Below, in pieces: positions 1 to 12,300 of a stretch of DNA of 64,000 nucleotides. The stretch comes from Chytridium lagenaria. Lineage: Eukaryota; Chytridiomycota; Chytridiomycetes; Chytridiales; Chytridiaceae. The notes beneath the pieces were generated by a model that searched no databases, was not told the origin of the DNA, and saw only the letters and a program-made list of their open reading frames with translations. Numbering within the stretch: the stretch's first letter is position 1; each line of letters opens with the position of its first letter. The DNA lies in NCBI GenBank assembly GCA_025449115.1, contig JAHLKC010000161.1:1-64000 (forward strand), written 5' to 3'. A program made the translations under genes and the position numbers.

Positions 1-1883
1 AACGCCAGGAGTACGAGACCATTCGGGAGCAGGTGCACGTGATCTGGTTCGTCTTGATAGTGGTGCATCCTCAGGAGGTGCAACAAGTACAACGGGAGGT
101 ACTACAAGCGTGATTTCATCGTCAAAGTTTATAGGGAAAGTGACGAAAGGAATCGGGTCCTCTTCTTCGGAGTCACTATCATCATTTGGGATAAGTACTT
201 CCGAAGTAATATCCTCAGGAATGACTTCCTCTTCTGTTTCAATTGGTATTTCGTCAAAGGAAAATGTCGAAACAGGATAAGTTGATAGTAGATCATCAAG
301 GACTGATTTCGATGGGCTGTTTCCGGGGAATACACCATCGTGAAAGTATACATGATAGTAGGGACGTATCGTACCCGTTCGGTAATTGTAAGCTTTCACT
401 ACTTTAAGCGACTGTCCTTCATATCCCAAAAATAACCCGAGTTCGGATTTGTCGCGGGTATGTAGCGCACGCCGCTGATCTGGATGCAAGTGTATGCTGA
501 TCAGGCAACCAAACGATCTGATACGTGTCAAATCGGGTTTCTTGTCAGTAAACGACTGATATGGTGTTCCTTTCAGAAAAGGGTGCCAAAGCGTGTTCTT
601 AACAAGGGCGCTATACAGGAGTGCATGAGAGTAGAAAATATCAGGAAGCTTGGACTGAGTAAGCATACAGGATGCCATCACTTTGAGGCTTCTGATAGTC
701 CGTTCAACCAAACCATTGAGCTCCTTAGTGTAAGGTGGTGATGGTGAGATTGTGATCGGCGGAAGTTTTTCCGTGCAGAACTTCTGGAAGTCTGTAGACG
801 TAGCAATTTCGCCTGTGTCAGATCTGAATTCCGCGACGCGGAGTCCGGTTTCATTTTCCAACTGCATTATGGTCGAAATGGTCATGCTAGCAGATTGTCC
901 TTTGTCGCGAACAAAGCGTATGGTAATCCATCGGGTACCTTCGTCGACGAATGGTAACCAGTACTTCAACCCTTTTTCATTTTGGCAAGGTAAAGGTACA
1001 GTATCGGTATGGATTCTATAGAGTTTTCGGCGGACCGATTGGGATGAAGAACCTATGGGCCGTTGGACTATCTTATTTTGGGCACAGATAAGACAGTTCT
1101 CAAGGATAGACTCATTCAATAAAGAAATAACAGACGGGTCTGATAATAACTTTTTATTTACTGTGATGCAATCTACATGAGTCATCGTTTGGATAAGAAT
1201 CCGTGGATGAACATGACCAAATCGCTTATGCAGCATAACGATTTCCTTTATGGTCATGTCTGCATTTTTGCCTAGAAATGCAGCTGTAGAAAGACGATTA
1301 GATTGGGCGTTACTAATCGAGTTTGATGAACTTACTTCGGAAAGTGAGTCCAAAACCATGTCGTGGTTGTCTGCAGGAGCGGATCCTTCAACCAGAGGTT
1401 CATCTCCAAGAGCGGTGCGTAACCAGGTATCCCACTCGTCGCCGAGGAGGGTTGCTTCATCAGTCGGAACCAATAATGCGGATGTAACGTGATTAGCCTC
1501 ATTATCACCATCCGTAATCTCCATTAGCTTTGGTGCTGTGTCTACTGTAGTAAGGAGGTGATAAAGGTCACCGACACGACGGCCAATAGTGATTGTTCGA
1601 CCTTCTTGATGGATATAGAGATATACCTCATCAGCCGAAAAGACGACTAAGTCTTGTGTGCCCTCAATCATGCCCAATACCGAACACAGAGGCTCAGTAA
1701 GATCAGGGACGTACAGAACATGTTTGATCAAACGGAAATGATCGCCGAACTTGTACATAACATCTCCATATCCTTTGACCGGTACAGAACGGTCATCAGC
1801 GAGGTGGACAGTGCCTTCCTCACCTGGAGCTAGGAGGATAAGATTGTCGAACAGATCGGCAATAGGAGACATCCAGGCAGAAG

Positions 1884-2099
1884 TGTGAGATTATTGGATA
1901 ACCTCACCAAGAGGCATGAATGCGTCGCTTTATAGACGTCGTGCCATTATTCTTATTTTGTTGTTCCCGTTCATTCTTTTCCTCTCGGGGTTTTTCATAG
2001 TTTTTCCCCATAGATACGAGAGAGGTTTTTTATAGAAGGAAGGGCGGTCGACGTGGTATGCCGGGGCTTAGCAGAGGGGGCCATAGAGAGAACTTCACA
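1884..2099 (+). repeat. Left LTR of C, internally deleted
   Basis: It has the same ends as the right LTR but is only 216 bp. The missing part lies between two copies of GTATGCC (5194-5200 and 5932-5938 in the right LTR), so about 738 bp were lost between 7 bp direct repeats. Confidence 0.75.
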
Positions 2100-4584
2100 G
2101 ATGGGGGCCCAACCAAATATGGTGGTTTCGGTTTCTTCTACTAATCATATTTTATCGATCGTTATATCATATGAAAGCTACGAGTCGGGGCGTCATTTGC
2201 GCTACCGTCTCACGTCTCTACCGTATACCGTCGTCGAGAGATCGCGGTTTATGTGTTGTGAGTTATACATTTGTTTGCAACCACCCCTTGTCAAACTTGT
2301 GTAACAACACCCAATGAAGGCCTCCAAGGAGGCATGAGGGATGTTGCTGCATTAGCTAGATCTATTGATCCATTGATGATCCCTGCTGGCAGGGTATTCT
2401 TGGGTCTCGTTGACACGCGAGGGCCTTGGCCTGAGCACATAAAGGGCCTCTGTCATGGAGGCCTGGCACTGGGTTTGTCTTTATGGCACCCCGCCACCTT
2501 TGTCAACACTGGACTACCATCCAGTACCCTAGAACGCTTTCAGCGTTTTATGGCTTTTAGGAGCCTTTTAGTGTATTGGATCTTACTTTTAAGTGAGATC
2601 TATATGCTTTTATCACTTCGACGCTTTTTCGATTGCGCGTTTCGCACTCATTTTTATTACTATAATTATAAAACTTTACAGGCATGTAGTGCGTAGTACT
2701 ACGCAAACGGTGGTTATGGTAACGTTTCGCCCCTATTGCTCTTGTAATCGTTAAGGAGGCAGTCTTTATTTACTGTGGTATGAGTCCTGGACTTTCACTT
2801 TTACCAAAACAGGTTACACAAAATTGGTAATGTTAACAACAATCCCCAGGGTCCAGAGGTTATGATCTTTATGCCTGTATCTTGACGACCGCTGCTCCCC
2901 AGCAGTGAAACCTTAGTGATTCCGATAGCTATCGTCCAGAAGAGCCGGAAAGTCTTTTTAAATAAGTTTTAAAACAGCGTTTCGACTTTATATGAAGCAA
3001 AGAATTTTGTCAAATCTTCGAAATAGGATATTGACTTCAATTTTGAAGTCATTTATACCAACTTTAACAAATAATTCGAAGATGTAGAAATACTTTGGAA
3101 AGTCTTGGGTTTTTTGGATCAATTCATTATTGACGACGAAATTGCCGTCGTTTTACTACTTCGTTAATTTTTATCGCGATTTTTACTTGAAAATTTCTAT
3201 ACACGTAGCCCTCAATGAGGGCATCATTTTTATATAGGTCTCGCTAAATGGCGACGCACCGTTCCAGACTTATAACGTTTTGAAAAACGTCGGCATTGGA
3301 CTTCAGCATTTTTGCTTGACAAATTTGTTAATTTCTTAACAACAAATGTTTCGGGTCACCACATCCAATTAGTTGTTTCTAATATAATAACACAATTATA
3401 CCTGCCGATAATTATGTATGCAATATGTCTTACTTATGCACAGCGCAACCCTTTGCTCACTGTTTAAAACCAGGTCACTTTTGTGACTTTGAATATAACA
3501 AAGCAAATCATGGCCTCATGGAATAAGGCTTAAGGAAGGTGCTACCGTTGCCTTCTTTCATAATATGCACTACCTAATGGTAGAATATAAAGCTTCTTAT
3601 TGAAACTTTGACAATTATATAAACTTGATATTATCTTTTGTCACGGAAATGATAGCGCATCTGCATTTTTATAAAATATGCTTTGATTATGAAGCTCAAC
3701 TTGAACCGGGGCCGTTTAACAGAATGATTCTGTTGGTTAAGGACACTGCTTCCTCTAGTGACTTTATTGTACTTACACTGCTGGTCAGTGTTGGTCAATG
3801 TTGCAATTATGGTTGACGTATTAACACCACATCAACAAAGCTTTATGTCTCATGTATCTTGCAATGCGTGCATGTCAATATATTATGGCTTTGCCATTTT
3901 TCATTTTGTTGGAGACGCTTTGCGCGTACTTCCTCACCCTCCCACCCTTATGTGGATATGTGTGTGTCTACTTTAAAGAGTGGGTGAACTGTTGGAGAGT
4001 CATATTCTCGTTTGAGAATCTGAGTCAACTTATCGTTATCTGAGGATAATGTGTATAAACATAGTGATTGTGTTTCTTGTTAGTAACACCTTGATATTGG
4101 TTGTGAATAACATTAGAATATCTTACAAGATAGCAGAAGTGACCATAAACAAACCTTGACTACTAACGTCGATGCTTAACGCGCAATGAGCAGAGATGTG
4201 GAGTAGAATAAGTTTGAATATGTATACACGTCAGTTAAACTTTGTGAAGTAGTTTAAAGATGATTTATTACAACAAATTCGTTCAAGTTTGAGAGTTTTC
4301 TTTCAAGCGTAAAGTGCGTTACATGAAGATAGAATGCATATTTTGTTGTACTAAGTATAGTTGTTATATTTCGAGCAGGTTTGATACTTTGTTGTATTGA
4401 AATAATAATTACGTGACTTATCATGATAATTACGTGAATTATCGCGTTATATATATTTTGTTTACTTACTTGATTAATGTAATAGTTGCTATAAGTGCTC
4501 TGTTAATACAGTAGTCCTGATATAGACTCAAGAAGAAGTTGCTGTTGCAACTTTGGCCCATACCACAACACTTGGTTGCTATAA

Positions 4585-4925
4585 CACGAGATTCCTTCCG
4601 CAATAGTTAGAGATTATTGGAATGGCGTGGCCAAGACAAATGTTAAAGAGTTCTTTAAACGATTAGCCCATGTTGATAAGCACGGCATACCTAAACGCGA
4701 GAAATTAGAAACTCGCTATACAGACGCAAGTGATAATGCTGGCTTCCAAGAGTTTCCAGCACGGCGTCAGAAGAAGTCATAGTTCCAGACCCAGAGGTAG
4801 AACTTGACAATGGAGTTAATGTGCATGATGCATTAACATAATGAGACTCACAATTTGAATCCAATAGAACTTGTCTCTACACGTGAAGACACGAAATAGC
4901 TAAGCATGATGATGTCCTAGCTTTA
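4585..4925 (+). pseudogene. Decayed coding-like stretch inside C
   Basis: A frame without Met is open from 4585 to the stop at 4780-4782 (65 residues, charged, containing EFFKRLAHVDKHG). After a one-frame shift the reading continues as EEVIVPDPEVELDNGVNV to about 4860, and a further shift gives NLNPIELVSTRED. The change of frame with preserved amino-acid character suggests an old coding tail. The family is not recognised; it does not resemble the copia genes around it. Confidence 0.35.
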
Positions 4926-5020
4926 GAAGACTTTGTATTCACTACACTATACTAGTCTATATAAGAATATATTTATATCGTAAAAACTCACGAGGGACCT
5001 TGTTCTCAAGTGTGGGTGCA

Positions 5021-5973
5021 TGTGAGATTATTGGATAACCTCACCAAGAGGCATGAATGCGTCGCTTATATAGACGTCGTGCCATTATTCTTATTTTGTT
5101 GTTCCCGTCCATTCTTTTCCCTCTCGGGGTTTTTCATAGTTTTTCCCCATAGATACGAGAGAGGTTTTTATAGAAGGAAGGGCGGTCGACGTGGTATGCC
5201 AACTTATGACATGCTACCACGTTGGTCGAGATGCCTGTTGTTGTTATTTGATTCCCCTTTATGTATTGTTTTATTATTTGTAGAAAGTTGAATAGATTTA
5301 CGTGCACCTCTGTAGTCCTGGATTGATCCCACCCATACATCCAGGCATGGCTGCCCTTGGGCCATGCTTTCTTCATTCTTCTGTTATTCAATATTGTGTT
5401 ATTTAGTTGTACCTGCGGGCGCTCGGGGATTACGCCGCTGGGGGAGACTACACCTTGAACCAAGACACTTGAGTCTAAGAAGGCCTGAGCCCTGGATAGA
5501 CGCCTCTGTGGCATGATTCCTTCAAAGGTTTGGGTAGTATAACCACCTCTGTTCTTTTCTTGATTGCGATGACTGGCTATCTAGTTGCCTGTGAGTGGGA
5601 GCGGCATGAGCAGGGCCTTAGGTAGAAGAGATCAGATGAGAACATGTTAAAACGGCTTATTGCGGCGATTACGAGGCCTTGTACACTACTAGGAGCGGGA
5701 TGGACTCCCTCCTTGATGACCCTTCCACTCTGGCGCGTTGGATCTCCGCCTGAGTACCTTTTTTCCTTCCTTTTTCCTTCCTTCCTTTCTTTCATTTAGA
5801 TTAGTTTTAGAAGCAGAACCACAGCAACTTAAATCCCCGCTGTCACTAAAGGCAGAATAGGGCTTGACTCTTGATCTAGGAGTACCTCCTAGACGCTAGT
5901 CTTGTCACCTATTATGTGGTTCTCTACCTCTGTATGCCGGGGCTTAGCAGAGGGGCCATAGGAGAACTTCACA
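5021..5973 (+). repeat. Right LTR of C (full length)
   Basis: It is 953 bp, TGTGAG...TTCACA, with a long pyrimidine tract at about 5755-5797. It matches the solo copy at 37324-38265. The first 24 bases form an imperfect palindrome (GTGAG...CTCAC). Confidence 0.8.
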
Positions 5974-7477
5974 GAAGCTCCAGAATCAACAAGACCACCG
6001 AGTTTGATGTGAACTGCTGAATGAGCTCGGAAGCGTTCAACAATTGTCTCGTTAAGTTCACAAGTAACCGTCGGAACAGTCTGACGAGGAGCTATAGCAG
6101 CATTTGCACGAAGATGCTTTCTCACGATAGAGGAAATCTCATTCTGAGTCAGCGGGATCTCCACGCGATTAGCTTTCCTGGAGGCTTTCTATTTTGAAGA
6201 AGTCAGAACCTCTTTAGTGTCAGATTCACTATCGACATCCATGGCTTCTGAGGCCGCAGATGCTTTGCCGGAGCACGGTAAGCCTTAGCCTGCTCATCAA
6301 GTATGGCCTTCAAAGTCGGGCAGTCGGATGCCTTATGACCTTTCTGGCATACCGTGCACTTGGTGCTTGCCGTCGGCGTCTTATGGGTCTTCCTCTTCTT
6401 GACGCCACCCTCAGCTGTCTTGGACTGCTTTTGGGCGCGCGGCATTCAGAGTCGTCGTGCATACAGTCGCCGTGGATTTTGCAGTGCTTTGAGACCTTCG
6501 GAGTCGACGACTTCTTCTTGTTGGCGTCAGCCTTAGAAGATTTCGCCTTTGCTGCTCTAGCATGCAACACATGGTTCTCAGAGAGCGATGCGTTGGCGCG
6601 GAGTTGCTTGAGCGCGGTCTGAATCTTGGTAGGGAACCGATTCACACCTTGAGCATAGAAGTCCTCGGGAGGATTGTCGTCAGGAGCGACAGTGGGAAGG
6701 AACGACGACGAACCTCCATCGTTGACGGCAACGGAAATACCAGTAAACTCAGGGACTGCCGGACAGTTGTGAGTAAACTTGGCGACCAAGAGATCAAGAA
6801 TCTGCCTGCGATCGGAATCGTTAGGATAGATCCTCTGATGAGCATCAACAAGGTCAAGGATCTGATCAATATAGCGGATTATATCGGTCATAGTAGCAGT
6901 GGGACCAACCTGAGGTGACCCCATTGATGTTCCACTGCTGGCCGGCCTGACCGTCAAGATTACCAACAGTGTAAAGCGCACGGAGCGCAGCGACCTGCTC
7001 GCAAGCGCTAGTCAAGTGTTCAACTCTTTTTCGATCGGAATCGGGAAAACACTCATCAAGGATGGATTTGGCAATCTCGTTCTGCTTGATGTGCTTCTCT
7101 CGACGGAGAAGATCAGCCTGGTACCGGTTGCGTTCATGGTTGAACACCGTGTACCGTGCATTCCATGAGTTAAGCTCCACCTTGAAGCGTTCCGTCTGAG
7201 CGGTGTAAATGGCGACCTCGTCGGGAGCAGCACCAGGAGCGAGAGCATTCACGAGTGCCGGAGGAGGGCCAGGATCTTGGGTCACAGGAGCGAGAGGAAT
7301 GGCCGGAACCACAGTGCCAGCGTCCGTAGAGATGCTCAACACCTCGAGCCTGAGCATAGATCTTGACCTTCCGAACTTGCTCGTCGAATTCAACCACAGT
7401 GGTGCCAATGAACTTGGAGGGCCGCAGAGAGGTGGAGGAGGTAGTGTCAGCCATAATAACAGTATGTAGCAGTTTTG

Positions 7478-8314
7478 TGTTAACGTTTCGAGAGAATGCG
7501 CGATAGATATTGCAGAGAGTACAGGATTGAACTGATACTTCCACTTGGAGGGGGAAAGTGATCCCTTTTTATAGTCATTTTTCAATAAAAGTCCTTTGGG
7601 AACTTAAAGTGCACTTCTCACTCAGGTGCTGAGAATTGATGGGATATTTCCATATAACGCCTTTTGGTGGCGCTTCTCAGCTTCTCTCGCTTCTCACGGT
7701 GGCTGTGACATATGCTGACATATGTCCTTACACATGATAAACATGTGTAAGAGCCCGGGGGTCTGCCACAGGGTCTATCCCAGGGTGCGGTAGACACCAG
7801 AGAGACGCCCCAGGGTTCAGGACCCTGGGGAGGTGATTCAGGGTGCTTGGAGCGACGTCCCCAGGGTGCAGGACCCCAGGGTGCAGGACCCTGGGGAGCG
7901 GGACCCTGACGCGCTGACCCAAGGGTGCGGGACCCTGGGGTGTAATGACGATAAGATGATAAAGTGTAAAGACCTTATGTGCGGAACATAATCACGCGTG
8001 CTCGGAGCTGAGATCTATAGTATACATTCTCGTCGTTGAGTTAACTTGATCTATCGGCATTCCCGCAACGTAGCAAAACTGCAACTCTTAGTCATTTTGG
8101 CGTACCGCAATAACAAGTTGAGTTTTGCTACAGCGTTAAAGGCTGATATGTGATCATGTTAACTACGAGTCAAACGTGAATATAGATCTATAACGTGCGA
8201 CGTAAAGGTCGTCTCTCTGGTTCAGTCCGGATGAACATGTTCGACGGATGAACATCATGAATCGCAAAGTAAGAGTTTATTGAATTGTTATAACGATACA
8301 ACAGAGATTCAACA
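7478..8314 (-). repeat. 5' LTR of A1
   Basis: It runs from TGTTGAATCT to GTTAACA on the minus strand (about 837 bp) and matches the A2 LTR at 59410-60254. The inner boundary is placed where CAAAACT follows, as it does after the LTR of family B. It contains a GC-rich array of CCCAGGGT/ACCCTGGG palindromes at 7750-7935 and a hairpin around CACATG/CATGTG near 7730-7753. Confidence 0.8.
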
Positions 8315-8690
8315 ATTTGAGGTACTGCACTAGCGTCTGACGCCAGTTTTGCGGGTACGACATCATGATTTTCCTGCATATGCTCAAGTTTACGTGAACT
8401 GACGGGATCACCACATGCAAATGGGTTGACAAGTCAATCACGGTGGGGTCTTTGCTGATTACAAGGTATTAGGCATCCAGGAACACATTGGTGAAGGTTT
8501 TAAGACGCTGACGCGTCGCTTACAAATATCTATGCCGATGAACATCCCATGTTTTATATATAAATTACGATAATCCACCGATACCGAGTTGTTAGGAGCA
8601 TAAGACGCCAGTTCACGTTACTTGTAGCCTCAACACATCAAGAGCTTTCACTTTGAGGTTTGCACTAGCGTCTGACGCCAGTTTGCGGGT
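8315..8690 (+). repeat. Dispersed repeat X, copy 1, left half
   Basis: This stretch matches, inverted, 46556-46772. A 30 bp block containing CTAGCGTCTGACGCCAG occurs at 8330-8357 and again at 8664-8690, and once in X2. No gene is seen. B1 is inserted at its right end; the sequence continues at 15109. Confidence 0.7.
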
Positions 8691-9277
8691 TGTTAAATCC
8701 TGTTCATACGCAACCAATTTAATAAACTGCTTTACTTAAGTCGTCATGTTTAAATGTTTATTGATTTGGTTAGATGAAAATTTTCACGCCATTTGGCGTA
8801 AGTTTTCTAAAGACACGCTAATCATCTCTGCTACTTAACTACATCACATATTATGATTTGGGCCCAACTTACACTAACTATCGTTGCAAAATAATCATCA
8901 ACCTCGGTGATATCCACCGAACTAAGGGTTGTAGTTTTGCAAGGGTATGTTGTGTAAGTGAGGAAATCATATTATCTGCATGAAAGTCATAGTTAAAAGA
9001 ACTTAGCAAAAATCAGAAATTTCTGGTTACACAAACATTATTTTGACCGTAAATTAATTTGTCACTTAAAGGGTGATATTCCCTTCAACGCGAAGGAGAT
9101 AAAATGACCTTAGAAGGAAAGAACTTGCACAGTTCTCCTTTCAACGAGACTTCCTGTTTAAGCACAAACAGCACACTGTTGCCTATAAAAACGGCCAGGT
9201 GATCTTCTTGTTCAATCCAAGATTTTCACTACTATTTTATTCCTCTCCTCACTTACACTAACGTTCCCACTCTGACA
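8691..9277 (+). repeat. 5' LTR of B1
   Basis: It is 587 bp, starting TGTTAAATCC and ending CTCTGACA. The TATAAAAACGG at about 9183 is the best TATA-like sequence and would place transcription start in the last 90 bases. It is the same unit as the solo LTRs at 15661, 30342 and 54914. Confidence 0.9.
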
Positions 9278-9300
9278 CAAAACTACCTTAAGTTTGGTAC
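9278..9300 (+). other. Candidate primer binding region of B1
   Basis: The bases after the LTR are CAAAACTACC, not the TGG expected for a tRNA 3' end. Family A has the near-identical CAAAACTGC at the same place (60255), so the site is conserved between families. Its primer is unknown. Confidence 0.4.
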
Positions 9301-9306
9301 ATCACC

Positions 9307-12300
9307 ATGTCTACTACCACTTCCCTTTCTTCAACTGGCTCTTCCATTCTTCGTCCGCCGAGGTTTAAGGGCACCACTGTTGTTGAGTTTGATGAACACA
9401 TGAGGAAAGTGCGTATTTACGCGCAATCCAAAGGTGTTGCTCATCTTTACGATGCTGGTATTGTTATTCCTCCTCCCGTTGCTCCTCCCGTCATTCCCGC
9501 TCCTGGCGATCCACCTGTTGTTCCAGCTGATCCCGCTGATTTTGAGGATTTCCGACTCCTCATGGCTAACTGGACCGCTCGGTCTAATAGCTACCAACAA
9601 GAGCGTGCACACTTTGATCGTGAACTCACGCGTCGGGAGAAGGCTTTGCAGTCCAACGAGGTTGCAAAGGCTATCCTTGATGAGTGTTTTCAATCCGGTG
9701 ATCGAAAACGTGTTGAAGGATTGGTGAACGCTTCCGAGCAAGTAACTGCCCTTCGTTAGCTCTATACTGTTGGAAATCTGGACGGTCAGGCTGGACAGCA
9801 GTGGAACGTGCGATGGTCCCAACTCCAACTTCGTGAATCAGCTTCCCTTCAGGAGATCATCACTTACCTGGAGTCAGTCATTGACTTAGTTGAAGCTCAC
9901 GAGCGGATCTACGCGACAGACACCGACAAACGGCAAATGCTCGATCTTCTTGTTGCCAAATTCACTCATAACACTCCATCAGTCCCTGAATTCACTGGCC
10001 TTGCCGTCAAGGTCAATGATGGTGGCTCGGCATCCTTCCTTCCTGCTCTCGCTGAGGGTGCTCCGGCGCCTGCTAACTACTACACCCAAGGTGTGGACCA
10101 GTTTAAGACGAAAGTGCAAACAGCTTTGAAGCAACTTGAAGCCAATGCATCTTTGTCTGAAAACCACGTCCTTAACGCCAGGGCTCGTAAAGCTAAAGTT
10201 GAGAGCAAGAACAGGAAAACGCCGAAGTCATCGCTGCGGGAGATCAAGCACTGCACCATCCACGGTGAATGCTTTCATGATGATCGCGAGTGTCGCGCCC
10301 AAAAGGGTTCTAAACAGAACTCCAAGGGTCGGGTGACGAAGAGGAAGCAGCATAATACGCCAACGTCAAAGTCTCATTGTGGAATCTGCAAGAAGGAGCA
10401 TAAGGCTGAGGACTGCCCTGTTCTCAAGTCAATCATCGCCGACGCCAAGCAAGCAAAGACAAGAGCTGACGCAATGGAGGTGGACGACAACAATACAGCC
10501 AAACCGACAGCCACCAAGGCCAAGACAAAAGCCAATCACGTTGAGATTCCCCTCAGCAATGATGACATCACGGCAATCGTCAAACGGCACTTTAAAGGCA
10601 ATCGCGTTCGGCATCAACAGTCTATTGAGACCATTCCAAGTGAGGTAAACGATCAGATCGTTGCTGAACTTAAGGCTCATAAGGCTCTTAACGTCAAAGT
10701 CGGATCTCTCATTGACTCAGGTGCATCCACTTGGATGACACCGGATGAGAACCTCTTTGAACGACTCCACTATCTTCCCGCAGACAGTGAAGGCAAGGTC
10801 TACCTTGCAGATGATAGAACCGTACCTGTCCGCGGGTATGGGGATATTGTCTACACGTTTGGTGATCATCAACGCGTCATCAAAAACGTTCTTTTGTTCC
10901 TGACCTTGCAGAACCACTCTGCTCTGTCCTTGGGATGATTGAGGGATCCCAGGATCTTATCGTCTTCTCCGCCGACGAGGTATACTTATATCTTAACAGA
11001 GAAGGCAGGAGTATCAATATCGGCCGCCGTGTTGGTGACCTTTATCACCTACTCTCATCATACTCCACGGCTCCGGCTCCGATGGATACAACGGTTGAAG
11101 CCCACCGAGCATCTTCAACCGTCATGGACGCTTCTCAGCCCATTCACCCTTCGTCTGACCAGGACTTCGATTTCGAAACCTGGATTGAGTGTTGCAACAC
11201 TACAGACGCGGAAGGTCACAGTACTGGAGTCCCTTCTGGGAACGCAGTCAGTACCGACGCAAGTGACGCTGAACTTATTGACTTTGATGTAAGTTTAGTC
11301 AAACCGATTATAGTCGCTCACACTAATCGTACTTCTACAGCTGGACTTCTAGAAAGAAGAACAGACGCGTTCATAAAGGAGATCGTTTTACTGCACAAAC
11401 GATTTGGACACGTTCATCCCCGAATTATCATTCGAACGATGACTCATGTAGATGCACAGTTAAATAAACTGCATTTTGACGCACAAACACTTGATTTCAT
11501 TAACTCCTCAATTATTGAAAACTGTTTAATCTGCGCTCAAAACAAAGTCGTCCAGCGTCCAATATACGCGACGACGCATCCAGCACCACGGAAACTTTTT
11601 CCGACTTCACGCTGATACAGTACCTCTACCGTGTCAAAGCATACAACGTGAACATTACTGGATACCTTTCGTTGACGAATACACGCGCTTCATAAACATC
11701 CGCTTTGTGAAGGATAAGTCGCAATCGTCTCCGCTTATTTCGATGATCTGTCAATTAGAGAATGAATCAGGAGAACACGTCGCTGAACTCCGAACCGATT
11801 CTGGTGAAATCCTCACGAATACTCTTCGTGATTTCTGCTCTAACAAACTTCCACCTATATCTGTTGTTCCATCACCACCCTATTCGAAAGAATTTAACGG
11901 GTTAGCTGAACGATCAATTAGAAGTTTGAAAATCATCGCCTCATGTATGCTTACACAGGCAAAGCTGCCTATGTCATTATACTCGTATGCACTAGAGTAT
12001 GGTGCATTAACGAAGAACGTCCTATGGCATTCAACCATTAAGGATATTCCATACCGACGATTTCTCAATCGTCAACCAGATTTATCAAAAATCCATGCCT
12101 TCGGCACTCTTGTTAGCATATACTTGTTTAAGGAACAGCGCCGCGCGTTAAGAACAAATGCTAAAACAGAGTTAGGATTATTTCTGGGGTATGAAGGACA
12201 ATCAATGAAAATTGTAACTGTCTATAATTACCGGACCCGACGCGTCCAGAATTATTATCACGTCTACTTTCATAAAGACGTGTTTCTTGGTTATCAACCT

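Larger units (their letters stand above)
1884..5973 (+). mobile_element. LTR element C, no intact genes, nested in A1 protease
   Basis: Two direct repeats beginning TGTGAG and ending TTCACA bound a 2.9 kb interior. The insertion is proved by the flanks: GAAG precedes 1884 and follows 5973, while A2 has a single GAAG at the matching place, giving a 4 bp target-site duplication. The interior opens with TGGGGGCCCAACC at 2101, which resembles a minus-strand primer site and suggests plus orientation. No gag, protease, integrase or RT can be read in 2100-5020; only a small decayed coding-like tail at 4585-4925 is seen. It looks like a large non-autonomous derivative (LARD-like) or a badly decayed element. 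Confidence 0.75.
1..7454 (-). pseudogene. A1 gag-pol, interrupted and frameshifted
   Basis: The gag-pol starts at the ATG at 7452-7454, just inside the LTR. Visible in order: gag N-terminus, a zinc-knuckle-like C-x2-C-x3-H-x4-C near 6319-6360, the protease DSGAS near 5978-5992, then element C; the frame resumes at 1883 with the rest of protease, an HHCC integrase zinc site (about 1240-1085) and the integrase D, D, E residues (about 945, 825 and 710). Gag is broken by several small indels, for example one extra base near 7330 compared with A2, so three overlapping short frames replace the single A2 frame. From 1883 to the window edge the frame looks open. At 1058-1066 this copy keeps the base that A2 has lost. 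The product cannot be made in one piece. Confidence 0.85.
1..8314 (-). mobile_element. Copia-type LTR retrotransposon A1 (partial, runs off left edge)
   Basis: This is a Ty1/copia element read right to left: LTR at 7478-8314, gag start at 7454, then protease and integrase; the window edge falls in the integrase-RT connector. Domain order PR-IN-(RT) is the copia order. It is the inverted partner of A2 at the right end: position 1 aligns with about 63636, and the two differ mainly by small indels and by the 4.1 kb C element nested at 1884-5973. The 3' LTR lies outside the window, so no target-site duplication can be read. The base after the LTR (8315) enters repeat X. Confidence 0.9.

Noticed and set aside
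5134..5514. A 126-residue minus frame, repeated at 37438-37824.
   Set aside because: Both lie wholly inside C LTRs and differ by frame-breaking changes, so they are shadows of the repeat.
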